Source: Duganella levis (lineage in GTDB: Bacteria > Pseudomonadota > Gammaproteobacteria > Burkholderiales > Burkholderiaceae_D). From it: DNA of 64,000 nucleotides. Where the stretch lies: assembly GCF_009857605.1 (NCBI RefSeq), contig NZ_WWCT01000006.1, positions 1-64,000 of the forward strand. The letters are read 5' to 3'. The notes below the pieces were generated by a model. The model searched no databases, had not been told where the DNA came from, and saw only the letters and a program-made list of their open reading frames with translations. Positions 24,332-32,561 of the stretch are shown here, piece after piece (positions within the stretch are counted from its first letter, which is position 1; each line of letters begins with the position of its first letter). Both the position numbers and the translations under genes were made by a program.

Positions 24332-25348
24332 ATGACTACTAAAAAAACCACGCGCCGCTTCGTTCTAAGCTCATTCCTGGCCGCTTCCGCCACCTTGTTT
24401 GGCCTGCCTCAAGCTCAAGCCGCTGATACTGTGATACTGAACGCCGCTTACGACGTCACCCGCGAGCTGTTTAAAGAGATCAACCCGGCCTTCAGCGCCG
24501 ACTGGAAGAAAACCACCGGCGAAACCGTCAGCGTCAACCAGTCGCACGGCGGCTCGTCCAAGCAGGCGCGCTCGGTCGCGGACGGACTGGAAGCCTCGGT
24601 CGTCACCATGAACCAGGCCAACGATATCGATATCCTGGTCGAGCGCGGCGCCGTGGCGCCTGACTGGGCCAAGAAATTCCCGAATAACGCCTCGCCGTTC
24701 TATTCCACCATGGTGTACCTGGTACGCAAGGGCAATCCGAAGCAGATCAAGGACTGGGCCGACCTGGCCAAGCCGGGCGTGAAGGTGATCATTCCGCATC
24801 CTAAGACCTCGGGCAACGGCCGCTACACCTATCTGGCGGCCTGGGGCGCCGTGATCAAGAAAGGCGGCACTGAAGCGCAGGCGCGCGACCTGGTCGGCAA
24901 GATCTTCCACAACGTGCCGGTACTGGACGCCGGCGGCCGTGGCGCCACCACCACCTTCACCCAGCGTGAAATCGGCGACGTGCTGGTCACCTTTGAAAAC
25001 GAAGTGAACCTGGTGCGCGAAGAATTCGGCGACAAGTTCGATGTGGTCTATCCGTCGATCTCCATACTGGCTGAATCGCCGGTGGCGGTGGTCGATCGCG
25101 TGGTCGACAAGCGCAACCTGCGTAAGCAGGCCACCGGCTACATCAACTTCCTGTACAGCGAAGAAGGCCAGGAAATCATCGCCAGGCACTCGCTGCGTCC
25201 GCGCTCGGAGAAAGCCTTCAAGAAGTACAACGCCAACTTCCGCCAGGTCACGCTGTTCACCATCGACGACGTCTTCGGCGGCTGGAAAGCAGCCCAGAAG
25301 AAGCACTTTGACGACGGCGGCGAGTTCGACAAAATCTATAACAAATAA
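24332..25348 (+). CDS. sbp: Periplasmic sulfate-binding protein Sbp
   Basis: A 338-residue binding protein with a signal peptide ending PQAQAAD (about residue 31; the RR near the N-terminus could also allow Tat). Family blocks are clear: LNAAYDVTRELFKEINPAF, SVNQSHGGSSKQARSV, VVTMNQANDIDIL, IIPHPKTSGNGRYTYLAAWG and YINFLYSEEGQEIIARH, read as separate motifs of sulfate/thiosulfate-binding proteins. It delivers sulfate to the CysTWA permease, which is not in this window; the next gene is a molbindin. Some homologues bind thiosulfate. Confidence 0.92.
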   Translation: MTTKKTTRRFVLSSFLAASATLFGLPQAQAADTVILNAAYDVTRELFKEINPAFSADWKKTTGETVSVNQSHGGSSKQARSVADGLEASVVTMNQANDIDILVERGAVAPDWAKKFPNNASPFYSTMVYLVRKGNPKQIKDWADLAKPGVKVIIPHPKTSGNGRYTYLAAWGAVIKKGGTEAQARDLVGKIFHNVPVLDAGGRGATTTFTQREIGDVLVTFENEVNLVREEFGDKFDVVYPSISILAESPVAVVDRVVDKRNLRKQATGYINFLYSEEGQEIIARHSLRPRSEKAFKKYNANFRQVTLFTIDDVFGGWKAAQKKHFDDGGEFDKIYNK

Positions 25349-25443
25349 TCAGCAAATAAGATTATTCGGATAGATTCGTTTGCAAATGGCCGTCCGCCCC
25401 GTAATCTGGAAGCGTAGTAAATCAACCAGACAAAGGAAGCGCG

Positions 25444-25665
25444 ATGGCCATTTCTGAAATTAATGTACGCAATCAATTCCGGGGCAAGATCAAGGAAATC
25501 ATCTTTGGCCCCGTCGTTTCGGAAGTCGATGTGGAAACCCAGCACGGCATCGTCACCTCGGTGATCACTTCGCGCTCGATCCACGACCTGGACCTGAAGG
25601 TCGGCAGCGAAGTCATCGCCCTGGTGAAATCCACCGAGGTTTCCATCGCCAAGATCGGCAATTAG
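25444..25665 (+). CDS. Molbindin-like single TOBE-domain protein (Mop)
   Basis: A 73-residue protein made of one TOBE/Mop domain: VRNQFRGKIKEIIFGPVVSEV, then IVTSVITSRSIHDLDLKVGSEVIALVKSTEVSIAK, matching molybdate-binding Mop proteins in the motifs NQFRGKI and ALVKSTEV. It probably stores molybdate or tungstate as a hexamer in the cytoplasm. A good ribosome binding site (AAAGGAAG) precedes the start; an intrinsic terminator follows. It is 95 bases downstream of sbp and may be co-transcribed; oxyanion handling is the common theme. Confidence 0.85.
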   Translation: MAISEINVRNQFRGKIKEIIFGPVVSEVDVETQHGIVTSVITSRSIHDLDLKVGSEVIALVKSTEVSIAKIGN

Positions 25666-25710
25666 CAACACCCCGTCCCGGCCGCCGCCGTGGCCGGAAA
25701 TCGGAAAAAA

Positions 25711-25742
25711 GCCCTGAGCGCTCCCGTCTCAGGGCTTTTTTG
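25711..25742 (+). terminator. Intrinsic terminator after the molbindin gene
   Basis: Perfect 8-bp stem GCCCTGAG (25711-25718) / CTCAGGGC (25728-25735) with a 9-base loop, followed by T6. The A6 just upstream means it may also work on the minus strand. Confidence 0.85.
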
Positions 25743-25929
25743 CTTAAAGCTGGCTTAACTGTCTTAAAGCCTAAAAAAAATATAAGAATCCGGGACTTAG
25801 ACACAATAGACGAGAAGCCACTTTAATGATATTGTCTATCCCTAGAGAATATTGCCGTATAGCCATACCTTTTACGCGCGCCGCGTCGCCCAGACGTGTC
25901 CGATAGACTCCCTATTCCCGAATACTTAT

Positions 25930-26808
25930 ATGCTCAAGAAAATTGTTGCTGTATTGCTGAGTTCGTTTACTGCGGCAAGCTTTGCCGCCGTACCGCTCGG
26001 CTCGCAGTCGGTGCTGGTCGTTGAAGACGGCACCGGTAAAGTCCTGCTGGAAAAGAACGCCGACACCCAGGTGCCGATCGCGTCGCTGACCAAGCTGATG
26101 ACCGCCATGGTGGTGCTGGATTCCAAACCCAACATGGACGAGAAGATTGAAATCGACCGCGCCGACGTCGATATGCTCAAGCATAGCGCCTCGCGGGTGC
26201 CGGTCGGCGCCGAGCTGTCGCGCTCGGATGTACTGCAATTGGCGCTGATGTCATCAGACAACCGCGCCGCCGCATCGCTGGGTCGCACCTATCCGGGCGG
26301 CCTGCCGGCCTTCCGCATGGCGGTGCGCGCCAAGATCAAGGCGCTGGGTTTGAGCCAGACCGTGATCGAAGAGCCGACTGGTTTGTCGCCGCACAATATG
26401 TCGACCGCAAGCGATCTGGTGAAGATTGCGACGGCGGCGTCGGCCTATCCGGACATTCGCCGGATTACCACCGATACCAAGGACATCATCAACATCAAGG
26501 GCCGCAAGGTGGAGTATCACAACACCAACCGCCTGGTCGGCGCCAAGGGTTGGGATGTAGGTCTGTCGAAGACCGGCTACACCGAAGAAGCAGGCCGTTG
26601 CCTGATCATGCGCTTCAAATCGGGTGGCAAGAACAACACCCTGGTGCTGCTGAACGCCGGCGCCAACTCGGTGCGCAATATGGATGCGATCAAGATTCGC
26701 CGCCTGATCGCCGGACCGGATGAGCCGCGACCAAAAGTCATGAAAGCGTCGGTCACGACCAAGAAGAAAGCAGTCAAACGCAGCAAGCGCAACCGCCGCG
26801 CGATGTAA
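25930..26808 (+). CDS. pbpG: D-alanyl-D-alanine endopeptidase, PbpG (PBP7) family
   Basis: A 292-residue S11-family serine peptidase. It has a signal peptide (MLKKIVAVLLSSFTAASFAA), and the three active-site motifs: SLTK (Ser52 and Lys), SDN, and KTG in SKTGYTEEAG. ALMSSDNRAA and GLSPHNMSTASDL are typical of PbpG-type endopeptidases, which cut peptide cross-links in peptidoglycan. The C-terminus is a Lys/Arg-rich tail (TKKKAVKRSKRNRRAM) that may interact with membrane or wall. The start at 25930 is chosen over 25852 because it gives the signal peptide directly. Confidence 0.88.
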   Translation: MLKKIVAVLLSSFTAASFAAVPLGSQSVLVVEDGTGKVLLEKNADTQVPIASLTKLMTAMVVLDSKPNMDEKIEIDRADVDMLKHSASRVPVGAELSRSDVLQLALMSSDNRAAASLGRTYPGGLPAFRMAVRAKIKALGLSQTVIEEPTGLSPHNMSTASDLVKIATAASAYPDIRRITTDTKDIINIKGRKVEYHNTNRLVGAKGWDVGLSKTGYTEEAGRCLIMRFKSGGKNNTLVLLNAGANSVRNMDAIKIRRLIAGPDEPRPKVMKASVTTKKKAVKRSKRNRRAM

Positions 26809-26835
26809 TTGCCGTTTGACCCGCAAGGCCATGCT

Positions 26836-26863
26836 GGGTCTGACCCCGTACGGGGTCAGACCC
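26836..26863. repeat. Perfect 28-bp palindrome (REP-like)
   Basis: Two 14-base arms, GGGTCTGACCCCGT and its exact complement, meet without a spacer between the convergent ends of pbpG and recD. GGGGTCAGACCCC-type palindromes occur many times in betaproteobacterial genomes; this copy would form a strong hairpin in either transcript, but there is no T-run, so it is not a standard intrinsic terminator. Confidence 0.85.
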
Positions 26864-26941
26864 CTAAGCGGTTAGGCTGGCGTAGAGGCAAACGCACACG
26901 GGGTAACGCTAAAATCTGGCGCCAACGCGCCAAGCCTTGAC

Positions 26942-28867
26942 TTAACCCGCCAGCTGCAAGCGCAAGCCGCTCGCCCTTTGGGTGCGCTGAGCAATCGCAT
27001 CCAGCAGCACCTGACCGTTCGGAGTCAGTAACGTAAAGTAGTCACGCGCCCGCGTGATGCCGGTGTAAATCAGCTCCCGCGCCAGCATGCCGCCGCCGTC
27101 CTTCGGCAGTACCATCGCCGTGTGCGCGAACTCCGATCCCTGCGATTTGTGCACCGTCATCGCAAACGCCGTCTCCACATTTCTTAGCCTGGTGGCCAGC
27201 ACACTGCGTACCGTTTCGCCTTCCGAGAAGTACACCCGCAATGCTCCCGGTCGTGCCGGATCGGGCAACGTCAAACCAATATCGCCGTTGAAAACACCCG
27301 TCGCATAATCATTGCGCGTCACCATCACCGGCCGGCCGACGTACCATTCGCCAGTCCGCTTGAGCAAGCTAGCTGACTGTAATCGTTGCTCGATGCTATC
27401 GTTCAAACCGGATACACCCCACTCGCCCTCGCGCACCGCGCACAAAATCCGGAAGCGCTCAAAGCTCTTCAGGACCGAGATCTCCCAGCCCTCCGCGCCG
27501 GCTGGTGCGTTTTTAATGAGCTGCAAATACGGCCGATAGCCATCCAACGCCAGCTGAAGCAGATCCGCCGACTGCGCTGAATCGGTCCACTTCACCTTGC
27601 CGTCCTCGCTCTGCCGCAGCACATTGACAGCCACCGCTGCGTCGCCGGCATTCACCGCCAGCGCCAGCGCGCCGATCGGCCCGCCGAAACGACGGCTCTC
27701 GCGCAACATCACGGTCTGCTGCGCAATCGGCCCGCCATGACCTTCGAAGCGGGCCGGCACCTGCTGTCCGGTCGCGGCATGCACATACGACAGGGTTTCC
27801 GGCAGATACTCGCCGGCCTCGGCGTTGTGGCACAAGTCGCCCAGCACCGCCCCCGCCTCCACCGACGCCAGCTGATCCTTGTCGCCCAGCAGAATCAAGG
27901 TAGCTGTCTCCGGCAACGCCGCCAGCAAAGCCGACATCATTTCCAGGTGAATCATGGACGCCTCATCCACAATCAGCACATCCACTTCCAGCTGATTGCC
28001 GGCATGATGCTGGAAAGCCCGCGTATCCGGCCGCGCCCCGAGCAGGCTGTGCAGCGTGCGCGCGGCTCCCATGCGGGCCGCCAGTTCGCGCAGCGGCAAC
28101 TCGTCGCCGACCTTGACCGCCAGTTCATCCAGCGCCGTATCGATCGATTGCTTCAATCGCGCCGCCGCCTTGCCGGTCGGCGCCGCCAACGCCACGCGCA
28201 AGCCGGCCTGACGCTCGCCGGCTGTCGCAAACAACAACGCCAGCAACCGCGCCACCGTGTAAGTCTTGCCGGTGCCCGGCCCGCCGGTAATGATGCCCAA
28301 CTTGCCACGCATGGCCACCGCGCAGGCGATCTTCTGCCAGTCCACACCTCCGCGCGGCGCGTGCGGGAACAGGTTATCCAGCCAGCGGCGGATGTCATCG
28401 GTGCGCGCGTCGTCGTCGGCCGCCAGCACGCCGCCCAGCGCGCGGCTGCGCACCGATTCGGCCACGTGCCGCTCGTCCAGCCAATAACGGCGCAGGTACA
28501 GGCGCTCGCCGTCCAGCACCAAGGGTTGATTCCATTGGTCGCCGCCCACCGGCCACACCTGCGTGCAGCGCGCCAGCAGGTCGCACCAGGCGTCGGTGTC
28601 GGCCGGCCAGACGCCGGCTGCGCCTTGCAGCGCGCTCCACTCGTCGTCGCTCCAGCCCAGCAGCGCGGCCGGATCGTCGTTCAGCTCATCCAGCATCAAA
28701 CAGCTGTGGCCACGGCCTTCCAGCTCGGACAGCAGTACGCAAGCCGCCATCAGCTGCGGCGAACTGTCGCCGACCGAGGCGATAAAGCGCGCAAACGCGC
28801 CACTCAGGCGACGCAGCTGGCCGGCTTCGGTCAGCGCGTCGACCTGCGCGAAAAATTCATCATTCAT
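26942..28867 (-). CDS. recD: Exodeoxyribonuclease V alpha subunit RecD
   Basis: A 641-residue SF1B helicase, the fast 5'-3' motor of RecBCD. After an N-terminal domain (about 1-150) the helicase motifs are in order: Walker A GGPGTGKT (about 200), APTGKAAARL, VDEASM (motif II), GDKDQLASVEAGAVLGD (motif III), and the C-terminal AFAMTVHKSQGSEF and ELIYTGITRAR. The start at 28867 is preferred; it overlaps the recB stop by 8 bases, whereas the longer frame reads back into recB. Third gene of recC-recB-recD. Confidence 0.93.
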   Translation of the reverse strand: MNDEFFAQVDALTEAGQLRRLSGAFARFIASVGDSSPQLMAACVLLSELEGRGHSCLMLDELNDDPAALLGWSDDEWSALQGAAGVWPADTDAWCDLLARCTQVWPVGGDQWNQPLVLDGERLYLRRYWLDERHVAESVRSRALGGVLAADDDARTDDIRRWLDNLFPHAPRGGVDWQKIACAVAMRGKLGIITGGPGTGKTYTVARLLALLFATAGERQAGLRVALAAPTGKAAARLKQSIDTALDELAVKVGDELPLRELAARMGAARTLHSLLGARPDTRAFQHHAGNQLEVDVLIVDEASMIHLEMMSALLAALPETATLILLGDKDQLASVEAGAVLGDLCHNAEAGEYLPETLSYVHAATGQQVPARFEGHGGPIAQQTVMLRESRRFGGPIGALALAVNAGDAAVAVNVLRQSEDGKVKWTDSAQSADLLQLALDGYRPYLQLIKNAPAGAEGWEISVLKSFERFRILCAVREGEWGVSGLNDSIEQRLQSASLLKRTGEWYVGRPVMVTRNDYATGVFNGDIGLTLPDPARPGALRVYFSEGETVRSVLATRLRNVETAFAMTVHKSQGSEFAHTAMVLPKDGGGMLARELIYTGITRARDYFTLLTPNGQVLLDAIAQRTQRASGLRLQLAG

Positions 28868-31800
28868 GACTTGCACCCAGCAGATTATCCAGTCCGTCCA
28901 ACAATTCGGCATCCGGCGCGATCCAGTAGCAACCACGCGTCTGCGGGTTGCCTATGCCGCGCAAGAACATAAAGATCGCGCCGCCCAGCTGCTCGGCCGG
29001 ATCGTAAGCGTCGCCCAGGCGGCTTTGCAGCAGCCGGTGCAGCGCCAGCATGTAGATCGCGCCCTGAATGTCGTAACGGTGATCGGCCATGGCGTTGATC
29101 AGTGCCGGCTCGTGGTAGCTGGCGTCGTTGCCGCCCAGCGCATTCGATTTGTAATCGAGGATCCAGTAACGGCCTTCATGCTCGAATACCAGGTCACAGA
29201 AGCCTTTCAGCATGCCGTGCAGCTCGCGCTCCGGCAATGCGGGTCGCACTGCGCCGCCCAGCAAATGCGTGGCGCACAGCCGGTCCAGCGCACCGGTGGC
29301 CAGGCGCTCGCTCGGGAACCAGAACTCCATCTCCGGCAGCGGCGCGACGATGGCGCTCAGCTGCACATCCAGATACGGCAGCGGCGTGACGGCGATTTCG
29401 CGCAGCCAGGCCAGCGTGTCTTCCAGCCGATTACCCCAGCCGGCGCGCTCCACGCGGCGTGTCAGGCGCGACTCAAACGTCTCCTGTTCGACAACGGCAA
29501 AGCCCTCCTGCCCCATCCACTCCAGTTGCTCGTGCAGGAAGTTACCCGGCACGGAGCCGCGCGGGAAGCGATGCCATGGCGTGTCTTCCACGCGAGTGGA
29601 CTGCGCCATGGCCGGCTGGTCGCCGTCTTCCAGCAGCTTTTCCTGCAAGGCGTCGCGCGGCACTGGGCCGTCTGCGCTGATTGTGCCGGTTGGGCCGGTG
29701 CGCCGCGCCAGCGAACTGAAACTGCCGACCGACCAATCGCGCTCGAAATGGCCGCCGTAATGCTGCGGCTCCAGCAAGGGCTGGCGATGCTCGACGCGGG
29801 TCAGGCGCGTGAGCTGTTTGTCATCCATCGCCAGCGTGGCGATGCTGATGTCGTTGCAGCCCTTGCAGGCATGCTCCCAGCGCTCCATCATCAGGTCCGA
29901 CGGCAGCGGCGCGCCGCCCGTCAGCAGGTAGCCCAGCGCGGAGTCGTGCAGCGTGTTGTCGCCGGCCTTGCGCGCCGACAGCGCGGTCACGCCCAGCCAC
30001 AGGAAGTGGCGCGCGCGCGTCAGCGCCACGTACATCAGGCGCAGGTCTTCTTGCAAACGCGCGCGCTCCACCAGTTCCAGCGCGGTCTCGGTCAGCGCCA
30101 TGTCGATGCGACGGATACCGTCATCGTCGCTGAATTCAAAGAAACTCCGATTGCGGCGCTCGACCTTGCGCGCGGTGACGGCGAACGGCAGGTACACCAG
30201 CGGATACTCCAGGCCTTTCGACTTGTGCACCGTGACCACCTTGACCAGTTCCGCGTCGCTCTCTAGACGCAGCACGCGCTCGTCGCCGGCGCCCTCGCCG
30301 CCTTCGATCTGCTCCGCCAGCCAGCGGATCAGCGCCTGCTCGCCATCCAGCTGGCGGCTGGCCGATTGCAGCAACTCGGCCAGATGCAGCAGATTGGTCA
30401 GGCGCCGCTCGCCGCCCACCTGCTGCAGCAAGGCCGCCGGCAGTTGCAGTTCGTGGATGAAGCGGCGCAGCATGGCCAGCACGCCTTGCCGCTGCCAGAT
30501 GATATGCAGCGCCTTCAGTTGTTCGACGCGTTCTTCCCACGCCAGTTCGTCCGACGACAGGCGCGCCAGTTCGGCCAGCGGCAGGCCGGCGGTGCGGGTG
30601 GCGAAAGCGGCGCGCGCCAGCGCACCATCCAGCGGATTGGCGACCGCCGACAGCCAGCGCAACACGTCGGCCGCCTCTTCGCTGTCAGTCACCGAATCCT
30701 TGTCCGATAGGTAGACGCTTGGCACACCACGCCGCTGCAAGGCGCGCCGGATAGCGCCGGCCTCCTTGCGGTCGCGCACCAGCACCGCGATATCGGCGGG
30801 CTTGAGCCGTTGCGGGCCATCGTCGCCATCGACGAATTCCGCGCGCACGTCATTCAGCTTGGCGACGATATCTTCCGCGCAGTGGTTGGAGAAGAACTCA
30901 CGGTAACGTTCTGCCTTCAGATCCTGCGTGGCGCTGCATGCGATCACCAGCGCGGGCACATCGCCGTCGGCATCCACCAGGCGCTCCTTGCGGCCCTTGG
31001 CGCCGACCGCATCGAACGGCAGCGGATTTTCGCGCGTGACCGGGTCGCGGAAGCGGAACGCGCCGCGCGCGAAGCCCTCTTCTTTTGCGCGGCCTTCGGC
31101 ATGCAGGAACAGGTGGTTGACCGCATCCACCACTGGCTTGGTCGAGCGGAAGTTGGTCATCAGCTGGTAGTGCCGCCCAGTGGTGGCCAGCCGCGCCGAC
31201 AGGTAGCTGTGGATGTCGGCGCCACGGAAGCCGTAAATCGACTGTTTCGGATCGCCGATCAGGAACAGGCCTGTTTGCGGATCGTTGTCGGCCACGCGAT
31301 ACAGCTCGTTGAAGATCTGGTACTGGTTCGGCGCCGTATCCTGGAATTCATCCACCATCGCCACCGGGTACTGGTCGGTGATGCGCTTGCGCAGTGCGGC
31401 GCCATTTTCGCCTTGCAGCGCGGCGTTCAGACGGTCCAGCATGTCGGCAAAGCCGAACTGGCGGCTACGTTTTTTCAGCTCGGCCATGCGGTCGGCCACC
31501 GCCGCCGCCGCGTGGCGGTACAGCGCGTGCGACAGCGCCTCGATCTCGGCCAGCGCGATTTTCAGCGGCTGCGTGGCGTCGAAATCGTCCGGGATGGCGG
31601 TGCTGAAGTTCTTGGCGAAAGCGTCCTCCAGGCCTTCCGGCGTGAGGCGGTTCCAGGCGGTGTCCGAAATATCCGGTTTGACGCTGGCCGGATTCTGCGC
31701 CCACTCGCGCAGACCGTTGAACCAGCTGACCAGCGAGTCGGGCCGCATCTTGTTGCCATTGAAGCATTTGGGATCGGCCGCGCGGTGCGATGCGATCCAC

Positions 31801-32561
31801 TGTTCCATGCGGTTGGCGCGTTCGTACCAGCCGGCCTTCAGTTGCGCGAGTTGCGCCTGCTGCGCGCGCTGCACGGTGGCGATCAACACACCCAGCGATT
31901 CGCCACGGCCCGCCGCGTCGCCGATGATGTCGGCGCGCTTGACCAGTTCACGGATCGATTTCTTCAACGCGCCAACGTCGCCCCAGCAGGACAGCAGCGC
32001 TTCCAGCGAGACTTCGTTGAGCGGATAGACCTGCTGGCGCCAGTAATCGTGCGCCGCGTCCTCGAACAGCGCTTGCTCGTCGCTGACCAGTTCTTCGTCA
32101 AACAGGCTGCCGCTGTCGAACGCGTGTTCGCGCAGCATGCGCTGGCACCAGGCATCGATGGTGAAGATGGCCGCTTCGTCCATGGTTTCCGCCGCCAGTT
32201 GCAGGCGGTGCGCGGCCTGCTGCTGCGCGCCGTGGTCGGGATAGGATTCGAGAATCTGTTCCAGGTAGTCGTCTGGCTTTTGACGTGGCGCCGGTTCGCG
32301 GAAATACGCCGCCGCTTCAACCAGCCGTTCGCGCACGCGGTTGGACAGCTCGCGCGTGGCAGCGCGGGTGAAGGTCATCACCAGGATATCGGCCGGCAGC
32401 AGCGGACGCGGGAAAGCATTCTCGCCGCCGTGGCCCAGCACCAGCCGCACGTACAGCGCGGCGATGGTCCAGGTCTTGCCGGTGCCGGCGCTGGCCTCGA
32501 TCAGGCGCGAGCCGTGCAGCGGGAAAGTCAGCGGCGCGAGTTGGTTGGCGATGTTACTCAT
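28860..32561 (-). CDS. recB: Exodeoxyribonuclease V beta subunit RecB
   Basis: A 1233-residue UvrD-type helicase-nuclease. Walker A is EASAGTGKTWTIAALY (about residues 23-38), motif II with DEFQD and GDPKQSIYGFRGAD follows, and later KGLEYPLVYLPF and LMYVALTRA. The C-terminal nuclease domain keeps its catalytic residues in GFCDLVFEHEGRYWILDYKSNALG (Asp and DYKSN). It unwinds DNA ends 3'-5' and degrades DNA until Chi. Overlaps recC by 4 bases (ATGA). Confidence 0.95.
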   Translation of the reverse strand: MSNIANQLAPLTFPLHGSRLIEASAGTGKTWTIAALYVRLVLGHGGENAFPRPLLPADILVMTFTRAATRELSNRVRERLVEAAAYFREPAPRQKPDDYLEQILESYPDHGAQQQAAHRLQLAAETMDEAAIFTIDAWCQRMLREHAFDSGSLFDEELVSDEQALFEDAAHDYWRQQVYPLNEVSLEALLSCWGDVGALKKSIRELVKRADIIGDAAGRGESLGVLIATVQRAQQAQLAQLKAGWYERANRMEQWIASHRAADPKCFNGNKMRPDSLVSWFNGLREWAQNPASVKPDISDTAWNRLTPEGLEDAFAKNFSTAIPDDFDATQPLKIALAEIEALSHALYRHAAAAVADRMAELKKRSRQFGFADMLDRLNAALQGENGAALRKRITDQYPVAMVDEFQDTAPNQYQIFNELYRVADNDPQTGLFLIGDPKQSIYGFRGADIHSYLSARLATTGRHYQLMTNFRSTKPVVDAVNHLFLHAEGRAKEEGFARGAFRFRDPVTRENPLPFDAVGAKGRKERLVDADGDVPALVIACSATQDLKAERYREFFSNHCAEDIVAKLNDVRAEFVDGDDGPQRLKPADIAVLVRDRKEAGAIRRALQRRGVPSVYLSDKDSVTDSEEAADVLRWLSAVANPLDGALARAAFATRTAGLPLAELARLSSDELAWEERVEQLKALHIIWQRQGVLAMLRRFIHELQLPAALLQQVGGERRLTNLLHLAELLQSASRQLDGEQALIRWLAEQIEGGEGAGDERVLRLESDAELVKVVTVHKSKGLEYPLVYLPFAVTARKVERRNRSFFEFSDDDGIRRIDMALTETALELVERARLQEDLRLMYVALTRARHFLWLGVTALSARKAGDNTLHDSALGYLLTGGAPLPSDLMMERWEHACKGCNDISIATLAMDDKQLTRLTRVEHRQPLLEPQHYGGHFERDWSVGSFSSLARRTGPTGTISADGPVPRDALQEKLLEDGDQPAMAQSTRVEDTPWHRFPRGSVPGNFLHEQLEWMGQEGFAVVEQETFESRLTRRVERAGWGNRLEDTLAWLREIAVTPLPYLDVQLSAIVAPLPEMEFWFPSERLATGALDRLCATHLLGGAVRPALPERELHGMLKGFCDLVFEHEGRYWILDYKSNALGGNDASYHEPALINAMADHRYDIQGAIYMLALHRLLQSRLGDAYDPAEQLGGAIFMFLRGIGNPQTRGCYWIAPDAELLDGLDNLLGASHE

